From Tannerella forsythia (lineage in GTDB: Bacteria > Bacteroidota > Bacteroidia > Bacteroidales > Tannerellaceae), in contig NZ_RQYN01000023.1 in the NCBI RefSeq assembly GCF_003860135.1, positions 1 through 44,234 on the forward strand: a stretch of 44,234 bases of DNA, in the 5' to 3' direction. This document shows positions 17,924-29,420 of this stretch, in pieces. Position numbers and translations under genes: made by a program. Each line of letters begins with the position of its first letter. Position 1 is the first letter of the stretch. Under the pieces are notes generated by a model, which worked only from the letters and a program-made list of their open reading frames with translations, was not told the origin of the DNA and searched no databases.

Positions 17924-20044
17924 ATGCACAGAATCATTCCGGCGCGGATTGCCGAAAAATTACAGATCAGCGAGCGGCAAATAGAAAACACCTTGCAGTT
18001 GCTCGACGACGGTGCAACGATTCCTTTTATCAGCCGTTATCGAAAGGAACGAACCGGCGGATTGGACGAGTTGCAGATCGCCGATATTTCCGGAGAATAC
18101 AAACGTCTGCTCGATATCCAGAAACGCAAGGAAACGATCGTCTCCAGTATCGAAGAGCAGGAGAAAATGACCGAGGAGCTACGGCAAAAGATCGAAACAA
18201 CGTGGTCGTCGACAGAACTTGAAGATCTGTACTTGCCGTTTAAGCCGAAACGTCGTACGCGTGCACAGATCGCCCGCGAAAAAGGACTTGAACCGTTGGC
18301 TAAAATGGTGATGAGCCGTCGAAACGATGTGGAAACTGCCGCTCTACGCTTTGTGACGGATGAAGTTCCGACGCTCAATGACGCGCTGGCCGGCGCGCGT
18401 GACATTATCGCGGAGTGGATAAACGAAAATACTGCCGCGCGGAACGCGGTACGTTCTGTTTTTGCAGGCGAAGCGGTGATATCCAGTCGTGTCGTCAAAG
18501 GGAAAGAAGCGGAAGGCGATAAATACCGTGACTATTTCGAGTGGAGCGAACCGTTGCGGCGTATCTCGTCGCACCGACTGCTGGCCATCCGTCGTGGCGA
18601 GGCTGAAGGCATCCTGCGTGTCGATATTTCGCCCGACGAAACGCATGCTCTCGAACGGTTGCACCGACTGTACGGCTGTACGGCCGCATCCGCCGGCGAA
18701 CAGGTGCGCATGGCTGCCGACGATAGCTATAAACGCCTGTTGAAACCTTCTATCGAGACGGAGTTCGCGGCTTCAAGCAAAGAAAAAGCCGATCTGGAAG
18801 CAATTCGCATCTTCGAAGAGAACTTGCGTCAGCTCCTTCTTTCGCCCCCACTCGGACAGAAGCGTGTCATGGGAATCGATCCGGGTTTTCGTACCGGATG
18901 TAAAGTCGTTTGTCTCGACCGACAAGGCAATTTGTTGCACAACGAAACGATTTACCCGCATCCACCGAAGAATGACCGGACGGGTGCGATGAAGAAAATC
19001 GCTCATTTGGTCGAGCAATTCGATATTCAAGCGATCGCGGTCGGTAACGGAACTGCCGGACGGGAGACGGAACAATTGGTGCAAAATATACGGTACGACC
19101 GGAAGGTGCAGGTGTTCAGCGTCAGTGAAAACGGGGCAAGTATTTATTCGGCTTCCAAGATTGCACGCGAAGAATTCCCCGACTACGACGTGACGGTGCG
19201 CGGGGCTGTGTCATTGGCGCGCCGGCTGATGGATCCGCTCGCGGAGTTGGTGAAGATCGATCCGAAATCGATCGGAGTCGGACAGTACCAGCACGATGTG
19301 AACCAGAAGGCCTTGAAACTGTCGCTCGATCAGACCGTCGAGATGTGTGTGAACAAAGTAGGAGTCAACGTGAATACGGCGAGTCGTCATTTGCTGACGT
19401 ATGTGTCGGGCATCGGTGCAACGCTTGCACAAAACATCGTGGATTACCGTGCCGAGCACGGGGCGTTTCGTTCACGGAAAGCCTTGATGAAAGTTCCAAA
19501 AATGGGAGCCAAATCGTTCGAGCAGAGCGCCGGTTTCCTGCGGATCGACGGAGCGGAGAATCCGTTGGACAACTCGGCCGTACATCCCGAAAGTTATGGA
19601 GTCGTCGAGCAGATGGCTGCCGACTTGCATTGCCGTGTCGACGATCTGCTGGCCGACGAATCATTACGTAAGAAAATCGTGCTCGAACATTATGTAACGG
19701 AAACAGTCGGGCTGCCGACGCTCCTCGACATCATGGCCGAGCTTGGCAAACCCGGACGCGATCCCCGCGAAACCATCCGCGTCTTTGAGTTCGATCCGAA
19801 CGTAAAAACCATCCACGATCTGCGGCCGGGGATGGTGCTGCCCGGTATTGTGACGAATATGACGAAATTCGGCGCTTTCGTCGATGTCGGCATCAAGGAG
19901 AACGGGCTTGTACATGTTTCTCAAATGGCCGACCGTTTCGTCAGCGACCCGACGGAAGTCGTTTCACTCCATCAGCATGTATCCGTCAAAGTGATCGAAG
20001 TCGACGAAGCACGCAAGCGAGTCGGACTGAGTCTGCTGATATAA
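17924..20044 (+). CDS. tex: Tex family RNA-binding transcription accessory protein
   Basis: A 706-residue cytosolic nucleic-acid-binding protein. Domains in order: N-terminal helical Tex domain (MHRIIPARIAEKLQISERQIENTL), YqgF/RNase-H-like domain (near residue 315, MGIDPGFRTGCKVV), two helix-hairpin-helix motifs (around 490-560, LLTYVSGIGATLAQNIV and LMKVPKMGAKSFEQSAG), and a C-terminal S1 RNA-binding domain (around 630-705, GMVLPGIVTNMTKFGAFVDVG). This is the full Tex layout. It starts 18 bases after the ThiC-like gene and is probably cotranscribed with it. Tex is linked to transcription and RNA processing in other bacteria; its precise task here is unknown. Confidence 0.95.
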   Translation: MHRIIPARIAEKLQISERQIENTLQLLDDGATIPFISRYRKERTGGLDELQIADISGEYKRLLDIQKRKETIVSSIEEQEKMTEELRQKIETTWSSTELEDLYLPFKPKRRTRAQIAREKGLEPLAKMVMSRRNDVETAALRFVTDEVPTLNDALAGARDIIAEWINENTAARNAVRSVFAGEAVISSRVVKGKEAEGDKYRDYFEWSEPLRRISSHRLLAIRRGEAEGILRVDISPDETHALERLHRLYGCTAASAGEQVRMAADDSYKRLLKPSIETEFAASSKEKADLEAIRIFEENLRQLLLSPPLGQKRVMGIDPGFRTGCKVVCLDRQGNLLHNETIYPHPPKNDRTGAMKKIAHLVEQFDIQAIAVGNGTAGRETEQLVQNIRYDRKVQVFSVSENGASIYSASKIAREEFPDYDVTVRGAVSLARRLMDPLAELVKIDPKSIGVGQYQHDVNQKALKLSLDQTVEMCVNKVGVNVNTASRHLLTYVSGIGATLAQNIVDYRAEHGAFRSRKALMKVPKMGAKSFEQSAGFLRIDGAENPLDNSAVHPESYGVVEQMAADLHCRVDDLLADESLRKKIVLEHYVTETVGLPTLLDIMAELGKPGRDPRETIRVFEFDPNVKTIHDLRPGMVLPGIVTNMTKFGAFVDVGIKENGLVHVSQMADRFVSDPTEVVSLHQHVSVKVIEVDEARKRVGLSLLI

Positions 20045-20090
20045 GCCGGAAATTGCCTCGATGATTCCGATCTATCTGCATCTTGATTCA

Positions 20091-20418
20091 TTTGCCGCAA
20101 ATCGAATGGTTAAAAATCCTTTTGTGATTTGTTCGCCGCAAATTGATTGGTTAAAAATCCTTTTGTGATTTATTCGCCACAAGTTGTTTGGTTAAAATTC
20201 CTTTTGTGATTTATTTGCCGCAAATTGATTGGTTAAAAATCCTTTTGTGATTTGTTTGCCACAAATTGATTGGTTAAAAATCCTTTTGTGATTTATTCGC
20301 CGCAAATTGTTTGTAATCAATCACAGTTGTGATTGATTCGCCACAAACCGATTGTAATAAATCACAGTTGTGATTGATTCGCCACAAACCGATTGTAATA
20401 AATCACAGTTGTGATTGA
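20091..20418. repeat. 41-bp tandem repeat array, 8 units of two types
   Basis: Eight contiguous 41-base units. The first five have a 3' half containing GGTTAAAAATCCTTTTGTG; the last three share the 5' half (TTCGCCRCAAA) but have a different 3' half containing AATCACAGTTGTGATT. That second half is an inverted repeat with 7-base arms (AATCACA/TGTGATT), reaching 9 bases in the first of the three. The period is not a multiple of three and no frame stays open, so it is non-coding. The array fills the gap between the convergent tex and outer-membrane protein genes. Confidence 0.92.
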
Positions 20419-20433
20419 TTACGATGACGCTGG

Positions 20434-21678
20434 TCAGAAACGTTTGATCAAGAACGAAGGACGGAAACGAAAAAAGACCCCGAACGAATAATTGAAGCGG
20501 TCTCCTTCCGCATCGTGACGTTTCTTCGGATCGACCATTCGCGCCCCTATCCGATAGAAAGCATCGGCATTGATGCCCAACGAAAACTCATGGCCGAATC
20601 TGCGGGTATACTCGGCTCCTGCGTAAACCATGCGAGGCTGTCGGTACACGGCATCATCCAAATACGTAGAGATTGCCCCGTAAAACGGATTGCCGAATAG
20701 AGAAATAAAATCATCACATTTCCAATAAGCGGCCCGGGCGCGGAAGTCGCACAAATCGGCCGTCATGCTTCCATACCATCCGTAGCCTCGTTTCAGCGGC
20801 CACAGATTGCCGGCATGCTGATAATAACCGGTCACGTCGATCTCCATCTGCAACTTTTTCAACACTCCGTGCCGTACATTCCAATCGACCCCGACCCCGG
20901 CCGCACCATTCAGCATGGTTTGCACCGACTGTCCATTGCTGATCGTATCCAGTTCACCTCCGCGATGTTGTGCCAGTGCCTGCATCAAAGCATACACATG
21001 AAAAGTCGATTCGGTCGAGTTGAACTTAAACCGCGAAGACCAACCGAACGTAAACGCTTCCTGATGTGTATCCAGCTTGTAAATAAAACTCTCCCAGTTC
21101 AGCCAAATATCTAAGTCCATCCAGCGCGGATGATATAAAATCTGTACCCCCGCTTCCGGATCGGACGATAAATTGAGTTCCGGATTGTAAAGCGGATCGA
21201 TCAGGCCATGGTTACTCCCGCCATATAAATCGCCCAGAATCAGGTCTACCTGATCGGACAATGCCACGTGCGCCCGCAAATAAGGTAATAAATGTACATT
21301 GTGCTTCGATTCTTCCCCTCGCCAAACGGCAATGTCCTTATACGCGAATGCCGGATAACGAGTTGCTCCCCAAAACCAAACAGAATGCACACCACCTTCC
21401 AGCTTGATGTTTTCCGTCGGATAGTAAACGCCTTTGAGTTGCAACCAAAATCCGGGCAAGGTATATCCTTTTTGTGCAAAACTCGTACTCTCGGTATTTC
21501 GAAAGAAACTGAGGTTATCTAATGCAACAAACAGTTTACGTTCATTTTCAGAATTGATACGATAGTCGGTCCTGAATACTTTTTCCGCAAGCTGTGCGTG
21601 CAACCAAAAAAGATTCGTGCTTGCTCCTGCAAACAGCATACTCAGAAAGAATACTCGTAAACCGTAAAATCGTATCAT
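20434..21678 (-). CDS. Predicted outer-membrane beta-barrel protein
   Basis: A 414-residue exported protein. It has a signal peptide (about 1-28, hydrophobic LRVFFLSMLFAGAST, cleavage likely after LHA or AQ) and many alternating short strands rich in Trp, Tyr and Phe (for example VHSVWFWGATRYPAFAYKD, DLDIWLNWESFIYKLD, FSLGINADAFYRIGARM). It ends in Phe (FRFRPSFLIKRF), typical of outer-membrane barrels. I do not recognise a named family or substrate. It converges on tex across the 41-bp repeat array; the downstream edge of the array begins only 15 bases after its stop. Confidence 0.7.
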   Translation of the reverse strand: MIRFYGLRVFFLSMLFAGASTNLFWLHAQLAEKVFRTDYRINSENERKLFVALDNLSFFRNTESTSFAQKGYTLPGFWLQLKGVYYPTENIKLEGGVHSVWFWGATRYPAFAYKDIAVWRGEESKHNVHLLPYLRAHVALSDQVDLILGDLYGGSNHGLIDPLYNPELNLSSDPEAGVQILYHPRWMDLDIWLNWESFIYKLDTHQEAFTFGWSSRFKFNSTESTFHVYALMQALAQHRGGELDTISNGQSVQTMLNGAAGVGVDWNVRHGVLKKLQMEIDVTGYYQHAGNLWPLKRGYGWYGSMTADLCDFRARAAYWKCDDFISLFGNPFYGAISTYLDDAVYRQPRMVYAGAEYTRRFGHEFSLGINADAFYRIGARMVDPKKRHDAEGDRFNYSFGVFFRFRPSFLIKRF

Positions 21679-21697
21679 GCCTTTTCAAAAACGGGTG

Positions 21698-21705
21698 CAA
21701 ACATA
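21698..21705 (-). promoter_or_regulatory. Bacteroidetes -7 box for the outer-membrane protein gene
   Basis: The minus strand reads TATGTTTG, matching TAnnTTTG, 20 bases before the start codon at 21678. No -33 match was seen. Confidence 0.45.
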
Positions 21706-21801
21706 AAAAAATTATGCCGAACTATGTATGCTAATGTCAGAAATTTAGCCGATATGTCCGAAACACTCTGGTAAAAACATGCTATATAACATCTTTTTAA
21801 G

Positions 21802-21833
21802 TTGTCACATTCGGCAGAAGAACGCTAATTTTA
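21802..21833 (+). promoter_or_regulatory. Probable promoter of the galactose gene cluster
   Basis: TTG at 21802-21804 and TAATTTTA at 21826-21833 are 21 bases apart. The -7 box differs from TAnnTTTG only in the last base. It lies 26 bases before the galM start. Confidence 0.45.
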
Positions 21834-21859
21834 CACGCAAAATTGACAAATGACTGATT

Positions 21860-22939
21860 ATGGAGAATGATCAAACACAATCCGGTCTGCGTGTGGAAGA
21901 TTTTCGCACGCAGATAGACGGAAAAGAAACTTCGCTATGTATTTTAACGAATAAATCCGGCGCCGAGGTGACTGTCAGCAACTATGGCGCCAAAATAGTC
22001 TCACTCATGGTGCCCGACAAGAACGCGCGACTGACAGACGTCGTTACCGGCCATCGTTCGATTCATGATTATCTTACTTCGGAAGAACCATACTTTGGAG
22101 CCGTTTGCGGACGCTATGGTAATCGCATTGCCAAAGGACGCTTTACGCTCGACGGAACGGTTTATGACAAGCTGGCCATCAACAACGGTCCCAACAGTTT
22201 GCACGGAGGTCTTAAAGGTTTCAATGCGGTAGTGTGGGAGATGGAACAAGTCGATCGGCAGACCGTCAAACTGCGATATGTCTCAGCCGACGGAGAAGAA
22301 GGATTCCCCGGAACTCTGACTGTTGAAGTGACTTACCGCTGGACGGACGATAACGAATTGGTGATCGCCTACCGCGCAACAACCGATCGGCCGACCGTAC
22401 TAAACCTCACGAATCATTCGTACTTTAATTTGTCCGGTGCCGGAGACCCTTCGATCGGAGACCATCTGCTGACGATCGACGCCGATTATTATCTGCCGAC
22501 CGACGAAACGGCCATCCCTCTCGGACCGAAAGCAACCGTAGAAGGCACACCGATGGATTTCCGCGAATGTCACTCCGTGGGCGAACGGATCGATGAACCG
22601 TTCGAACAACTGATTATCGGAAAAGGCTATGATCATACGTATGTGCTGAACCGCGCCTCCGACGGTCTGCCGGTATTTTGCGCCCGATGTGCTTCGCCTA
22701 AGACCGGCATCGTAATGAATACCTACACGACCGAACCGGGCGTGCAACTCTATACCGGTAACTGGATGACCGGTAACTTCGAAGGAAAGAAAGGACAACG
22801 CTATCCGATGCGTGCAGCCTTGTGTCTCGAAACTCAACACTTCCCCGACAGTCCCAACAAACCCGACTATCCGTCGACCGTGCTTCGTCCCGGCGAGGTG
22901 TTTGAGAGTACAACCGTCTACGCTTTTTCTGTGGAATAA
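21860..22939 (+). CDS. galM: Aldose 1-epimerase (galactose mutarotase)
   Basis: Interconverts the alpha and beta forms of galactose or glucose before phosphorylation. It has 359 residues with the GalM beta-sandwich signatures: NYGAKIVSLMVPDK, GRYGNRIAKGRF, NGPNSLHGGLKGFNAVVW, NLTNHSYFNLSG (His in the active site) and TTEPGVQLYTGNW (catalytic Glu). No signal peptide is seen, so it is cytosolic. It is followed by the transporter and galK on the same strand, forming a Leloir-type cluster. Confidence 0.95.
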   Translation: MENDQTQSGLRVEDFRTQIDGKETSLCILTNKSGAEVTVSNYGAKIVSLMVPDKNARLTDVVTGHRSIHDYLTSEEPYFGAVCGRYGNRIAKGRFTLDGTVYDKLAINNGPNSLHGGLKGFNAVVWEMEQVDRQTVKLRYVSADGEEGFPGTLTVEVTYRWTDDNELVIAYRATTDRPTVLNLTNHSYFNLSGAGDPSIGDHLLTIDADYYLPTDETAIPLGPKATVEGTPMDFRECHSVGERIDEPFEQLIIGKGYDHTYVLNRASDGLPVFCARCASPKTGIVMNTYTTEPGVQLYTGNWMTGNFEGKKGQRYPMRAALCLETQHFPDSPNKPDYPSTVLRPGEVFESTTVYAFSVE

Positions 22940-22986
22940 TTATTGAGAATAATAGACTAATAAAAAACTAAAAAGAACAATGAATT

Positions 22987-24294
22987 ATGAATGACAAAAA
23001 GAATTACACATTACCAATTATCGTAATGATCTTCCTGTTCGGTATGATTTCGTTCGTAACGAACCTTGCCTCTCCGATGGGAGACATTTTGAAGTTTCAG
23101 TTCAATGTGCCCAACTGGATGGGAACATTAGGGGTATTTGCCAATTTTATTGCTTATGCCGTGATGGGATATCCTGCTGGTAACCTATTGCAAAGATTTG
23201 GGTATAAGAAGACAGCACTGATTGCAATTTCTATCGGTTTTGCCGGTGTAGGCATTCAGACGCTTTCGGGTACGATGGAAAGTTTTGGCGTATATCTGCT
23301 GGGGGCATTCATCGCAGGTTTTTCTATGTGTTTGCTGAATACGGTGGTAAACCCTATGCTTAATTCACTCGGAGGAGGAGGTAATAAAGGAAACCAATTG
23401 ATTCAGATCGGTGGCTCGTTCAATTCGTTGTGCGGTACGGCTGTGATCATTCTGACAGGTATTCTTATTCCGGAAGGGATCAAGAATGCTCAAATTAGCA
23501 ATGTGTTCCCGCTCATGTATGCAGCGTTGGCTATTTTTGCCTTTGCCTTTTTAGTGATTGCGCTGACCGCTATTCCTGAAAAAGATAAAGAGCAACAAGT
23601 GTCTTCTGAATCTTCTCAATATAGCCCGCTATCTTTCCGTCATTTTATCCTCGGTGCGATAGGTATTTTCGTATATGTCGGTGTTGAGGTAGGTATTCCG
23701 AACGTATTGAATAAATGGCTACAAAACCCTGATTTAGATGTGTTGCAATTAGGTGGTATAGGGAATCCCGAAGCGATTGCCGGCTCTGTAACCGCGACGT
23801 ATTGGTTATTGATGCTCGTAGGTCGTTTGCTCGGGGCAGCAATCGGTAGCAAGGTATCGGCCAAGAGTATGTTACTCGTAGCTTCAGGATTAGGATTAGT
23901 ACTTACGCTTGTGGCCATGTTTGCCCCTGTCAGCTCGTTGATTAATCTGCCTGTATTCAAGAATGATGCCAGTGGACTGTTCGGACTAGTTCAAGTTCCT
24001 GTAAGCGCAGCTTTATTGGTGCTTATCGGTTTGTGTACCTCTGTGATGTGGGGGGGGATCTTCAACCTGGCTGTAGAAGGGTTAGGCAAATACACCGAAA
24101 AGGCCTCCGGTATTTTTATGGTGATGGTTTGTGGTGGAGGTATTCTTCCGTTGTTGCAAAATGCAATTGTGGATATGAAAGATGGTATAGGGTATATGGC
24201 CAGCTACTGGGTAATTGTAGCCGGGCTGATTTACCTCCTCTACTATGCGCTGATTGGTTGTAAAAATGTAAACAAGGATATTCCTGTGAATTAA
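22987..24294 (+). CDS. MFS sugar transporter, FHS (FucP/GluP-like) family
   Basis: A 435-residue inner-membrane protein with about 12 predicted helices, related to proton-coupled fucose, glucose and galactose symporters. Family landmarks include FVTNLASPMGDILKFQF in helix 1, GYPAGNLLQRFGYKKTAL after helix 2, NTVVNPMLNSLGGGGNKGNQL and IQIGGSFNSLCGTAV. Position between galM and galK makes galactose (or glucose/galactose) the likely substrate; this is contextual. Codon choice looks more AT-rich than in the flanking gal genes. A terminator-like hairpin lies between this gene and galK. Confidence 0.9.
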   Translation: MNDKKNYTLPIIVMIFLFGMISFVTNLASPMGDILKFQFNVPNWMGTLGVFANFIAYAVMGYPAGNLLQRFGYKKTALIAISIGFAGVGIQTLSGTMESFGVYLLGAFIAGFSMCLLNTVVNPMLNSLGGGGNKGNQLIQIGGSFNSLCGTAVIILTGILIPEGIKNAQISNVFPLMYAALAIFAFAFLVIALTAIPEKDKEQQVSSESSQYSPLSFRHFILGAIGIFVYVGVEVGIPNVLNKWLQNPDLDVLQLGGIGNPEAIAGSVTATYWLLMLVGRLLGAAIGSKVSAKSMLLVASGLGLVLTLVAMFAPVSSLINLPVFKNDASGLFGLVQVPVSAALLVLIGLCTSVMWGGIFNLAVEGLGKYTEKASGIFMVMVCGGGILPLLQNAIVDMKDGIGYMASYWVIVAGLIYLLYYALIGCKNVNKDIPVN

Positions 24295-24306
24295 TATAGA
24301 CAAGTG

Positions 24307-24346
24307 CCGCTTCGTCCCACCAAAGGACGAGGCGGTAATTTTTTTA
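24307..24346 (+). terminator. Intrinsic terminator between transporter and galK
   Basis: CCGCTTCGTCC (24307-24317) pairs with GGACGAGGCGG (24325-24335), an 11-bp stem with one G-U pair and a 7-base loop. It is followed by TAATTTTTTT. It would reduce or stop read-through into galK, whose ATG is at 24370. Confidence 0.75.
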
Positions 24347-24369
24347 GTATAAAATAACGGATTAACAGT

Positions 24370-25509
24370 ATGGAAGTAGAACATGTAAGAAGCCGGTTTA
24401 TCAAACATTTCGACGGCACTACCGGCACCGTATATGCGTCTCCGGGACGTATTAACCTCATTGGCGAACATACCGACTATAACGGCGGTTTCGTATTCCC
24501 CGGAGCGATCGATAAGGTCATGATGGCCGAGCTGAAACGAAACGGTACGAATAAGGTACGTGCTTATTCGATCGACATGAAAGACTATGTGGAGTTCGGT
24601 TTTGAAGAGGCTGATGCCCCTCGCACAAGCTGGGCACGTTATATCTACGGCGTATGTCGCGAGATCATTAAACGAGGCGGAAAGCTCGAAGGTTTTAATA
24701 CGGCGTTTGCGGGTGATGTCCCGTTGGGCGCAGGCATGTCATCGTCGGCAGCATTGGAGAGTGTGTATGCGTATGCGTTGAACGATATGTTCGATTTGGG
24801 CATCGACAAGTTTGAACTGGCCAAAATAGGACAAGCTACGGAGCATAACTACTGCGGGGTGAAATGTGGAATCATGGATCAGTTTGCCTCGATCTTCGGA
24901 AAGGCCGGCAGTCTGATGCGTCTTGATTGCCGTTCACTCGAACATCAATATTTTCCGTTCGATCCGAAAGGATACAAACTCGTTTTGCTCGACACCGTCG
25001 TGAAACACGAGCTTGCATCATCGGCCTATAACAAACGTCGCGAGTCGTGTGAAAACGTGGCGCGTGCCATCGGCGTAGAATTCCTGCGCGACGCCACCCT
25101 TGAGCAACTCAATGCGGTAAAAGGAAAAGTGAGTGACGAAGATTATATGCGTGCGGAATACGTGATTGAAGAGATTCAGCGCGTGCTCGATGTTTGCGAT
25201 GCGCTCGAAAAAGGCGATTACGAGACGGTCGGCAAGAAGATGTACGAGACGCACGAAGGCATGAGCAAACTCTACGAGGTAAGCTGCGAAGAGTTAGATT
25301 TCCTCAATGACATTGCCCGTGAGTGCGGCGTAACCGGTTCGCGTGTGATGGGTGGCGGCTTCGGCGGCTGTACCATTAATCTGGTAAAAGATGAACTGTA
25401 CGAGCCGTTCGTTACGAAAGCCAAAGAAGCTTATCGTGCCAAATATAACCGCAGTCCGAAAGTGTATGATGTGGTGATTAGCGATGGCGCGCGCAAAGTG
25501 TGCGACTAA
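24370..25509 (+). CDS. galK: Galactokinase
   Basis: Phosphorylates galactose at C1 with ATP. It has 379 residues with the three GHMP-kinase motifs: GRINLIGEHTDYNGGFVFPGAID (substrate-binding), PLGAGMSSSAALE (ATP loop) and SRVMGGGFGGCTINLV. Cytosolic. It completes the uptake-mutarotation-phosphorylation series with the two genes upstream; galT and galE, needed to finish the Leloir pathway, are not in this window. A strong terminator follows directly. Confidence 0.97.
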   Translation: MEVEHVRSRFIKHFDGTTGTVYASPGRINLIGEHTDYNGGFVFPGAIDKVMMAELKRNGTNKVRAYSIDMKDYVEFGFEEADAPRTSWARYIYGVCREIIKRGGKLEGFNTAFAGDVPLGAGMSSSAALESVYAYALNDMFDLGIDKFELAKIGQATEHNYCGVKCGIMDQFASIFGKAGSLMRLDCRSLEHQYFPFDPKGYKLVLLDTVVKHELASSAYNKRRESCENVARAIGVEFLRDATLEQLNAVKGKVSDEDYMRAEYVIEEIQRVLDVCDALEKGDYETVGKKMYETHEGMSKLYEVSCEELDFLNDIARECGVTGSRVMGGGFGGCTINLVKDELYEPFVTKAKEAYRAKYNRSPKVYDVVISDGARKVCD

Positions 25510-25531
25510 CAAGAATAATTATTGATAACGG

Positions 25532-25577
25532 GCTGTCCGGAGGAGAGAATAGCATCTCTCTTTCGGGCAGCTTTTTA
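25532..25577 (+). terminator. Intrinsic terminator after galK
   Basis: GCTGTCCG (25532-25539) pairs with CGGGCAGC (25564-25571), and the inner AGGAGAGA pairs with TCTCTCTT, giving a stem of about 16 bp with G-U pairs, followed by TTTTTAGTTT. Confidence 0.8.
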
Positions 25578-25589
25578 GTTTATCCGACA

Positions 25590-25835
25590 TTTCGCGTGAT
25601 ACGACATTCATGCAGGACATAATCCTTCGTGTGAAACAGCGTTCATCTCTAAATCCGTATGCGCTTCATGACTTTTATCCTGTTGTTAATGCCTTCGACC
25701 TTCCCGGTTGACAGAGGACAATCATACCATACAAGTATCCCCCACCCTGTGGAACATTAAGGTATTGGCCATTTTCTGAAGTTGTGGCACTTTACTCTCT
25801 TTTGATTTGCTCTCCCAATTATCAGATACAAAAAT
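25590..25835 (-). pseudogene. Remnant of an ISL3-family transposase (C-terminal end)
   Basis: Translated on the minus strand in successive frames, this stretch gives KVPQLQKMANTLMFHRVG, then ILVWYDCPLSTGKVEGIN followed by NRIKVMKR, then AYGFRDERCFTRRIMSC. Together they match the C-terminal end of ISL3-type DDE transposases (the GPLEGTNNKIK..KRQAYGFRD region). At least two frameshifts separate the pieces, and the rest of the transposase and the IS ends are missing. It fills most of the galK-lacZ gap. Confidence 0.8.
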
Positions 25836-25912
25836 GAGATAAAACGCCTTTTATATCACGCCGTCGTATAGTTTTTCAAAATCATTGAAATGTCGTTTGC
25901 GTAGAAGTTTAA

Positions 25913-29086
<3,174 letters not shown>

Positions 29087-29259
29087 GTGAAGAACTAAAA
29101 ATTAAAAGTGAAGCCCTTCGGGCGTTGAAATGTTAGTTCGTTAGAGACCAACTGCTGAAAAGAGGCGACTGACAACTAAACGATGAAACATTTAAACGTC
29201 CGAGGGATTACTTCTTTTTACTTTTTGTGCGAAAGTTTTTCTGTTTGAACAAAAAGGAT
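29087..29259. other. Gene-free stretch between lacZ and the retron
   Basis: No convincing gene. It contains AGCCCTTCGGGCGTTGAAAT at 29112-29131, related to a copy at 38485-38514 in another intergenic region (about 24 of 30 bases alike), so it belongs to a dispersed intergenic repeat family. A 21-codon frame starting at ATG 29183 (MKHLNVRG...) has no support. The lower-GC sequence from about 29200 leads into the retron promoter. Confidence 0.6.
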
Positions 29260-29267
29260 TAACTTTG
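29260..29267 (+). promoter_or_regulatory. -7 box of the retron RNA
   Basis: TAACTTTG matches TAnnTTTG exactly. A start of transcription about 6 bases downstream would fall at about 29273, the first base of the predicted a1 segment of the retron RNA. A T-run at 29236-29240 lies where the -33 box should be but is not an exact TTTG. Confidence 0.5.
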
Positions 29268-29272
29268 TTGCG

Positions 29273-29392
29273 AAGAAGGTGAGCAGATATTTTAGCATAC
29301 TGAGAGGTGTAGTCGCCTCATTAGTTCAAGTGTTTTCATAGAAAAGCATATTTGTAGACAAATATGCTTTAAGTAAAAGCTCTCACTTTCTT
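29273..29392 (+). ncRNA. Predicted retron msr-msd RNA
   Basis: The region has every expected part of a retron template RNA, in order. Segment a1 (29273-29283, AAGAAGGTGAG) pairs with a2 (29382-29392, CTCACTTTCTT) over 11 positions, one of them G-U. An AGC at 29294-29296 provides a candidate branching G (29295), as after a1 in known retrons. The msr stem-loop pairs 29304-29309 with 29314-29319 (loop TAGT), extended by 29299-29303 with 29321-29325 around one bulged base. The msd hairpin has 13-bp perfect arms, AAAGCATATTTGT (29343-29355) and ACAAATATGCTTT (29358-29370). The hairpin is not followed by a T-run, so it is not a simple terminator. The RT gene starts 28 bases after a2. The roles are inferred from this layout. 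Confidence 0.8.
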
Positions 29393-29420
29393 TTTTTTAT
29401 ATTTAATTCCATTTCTGAAT

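Noticed and set aside
20091..20418. 41-bp, 21-bp and 23-bp arrays considered as CRISPR
   Set aside because: Units are contiguous with no unique spacers and no cas gene lies nearby.
29343..29370. Perfect 13-bp hairpin considered as a lacZ terminator
   Set aside because: It is more than 250 bases from lacZ, has a 2-base loop and is followed by AAGTAAAAGC rather than a T-run; it fits the msd hairpin of the retron better.
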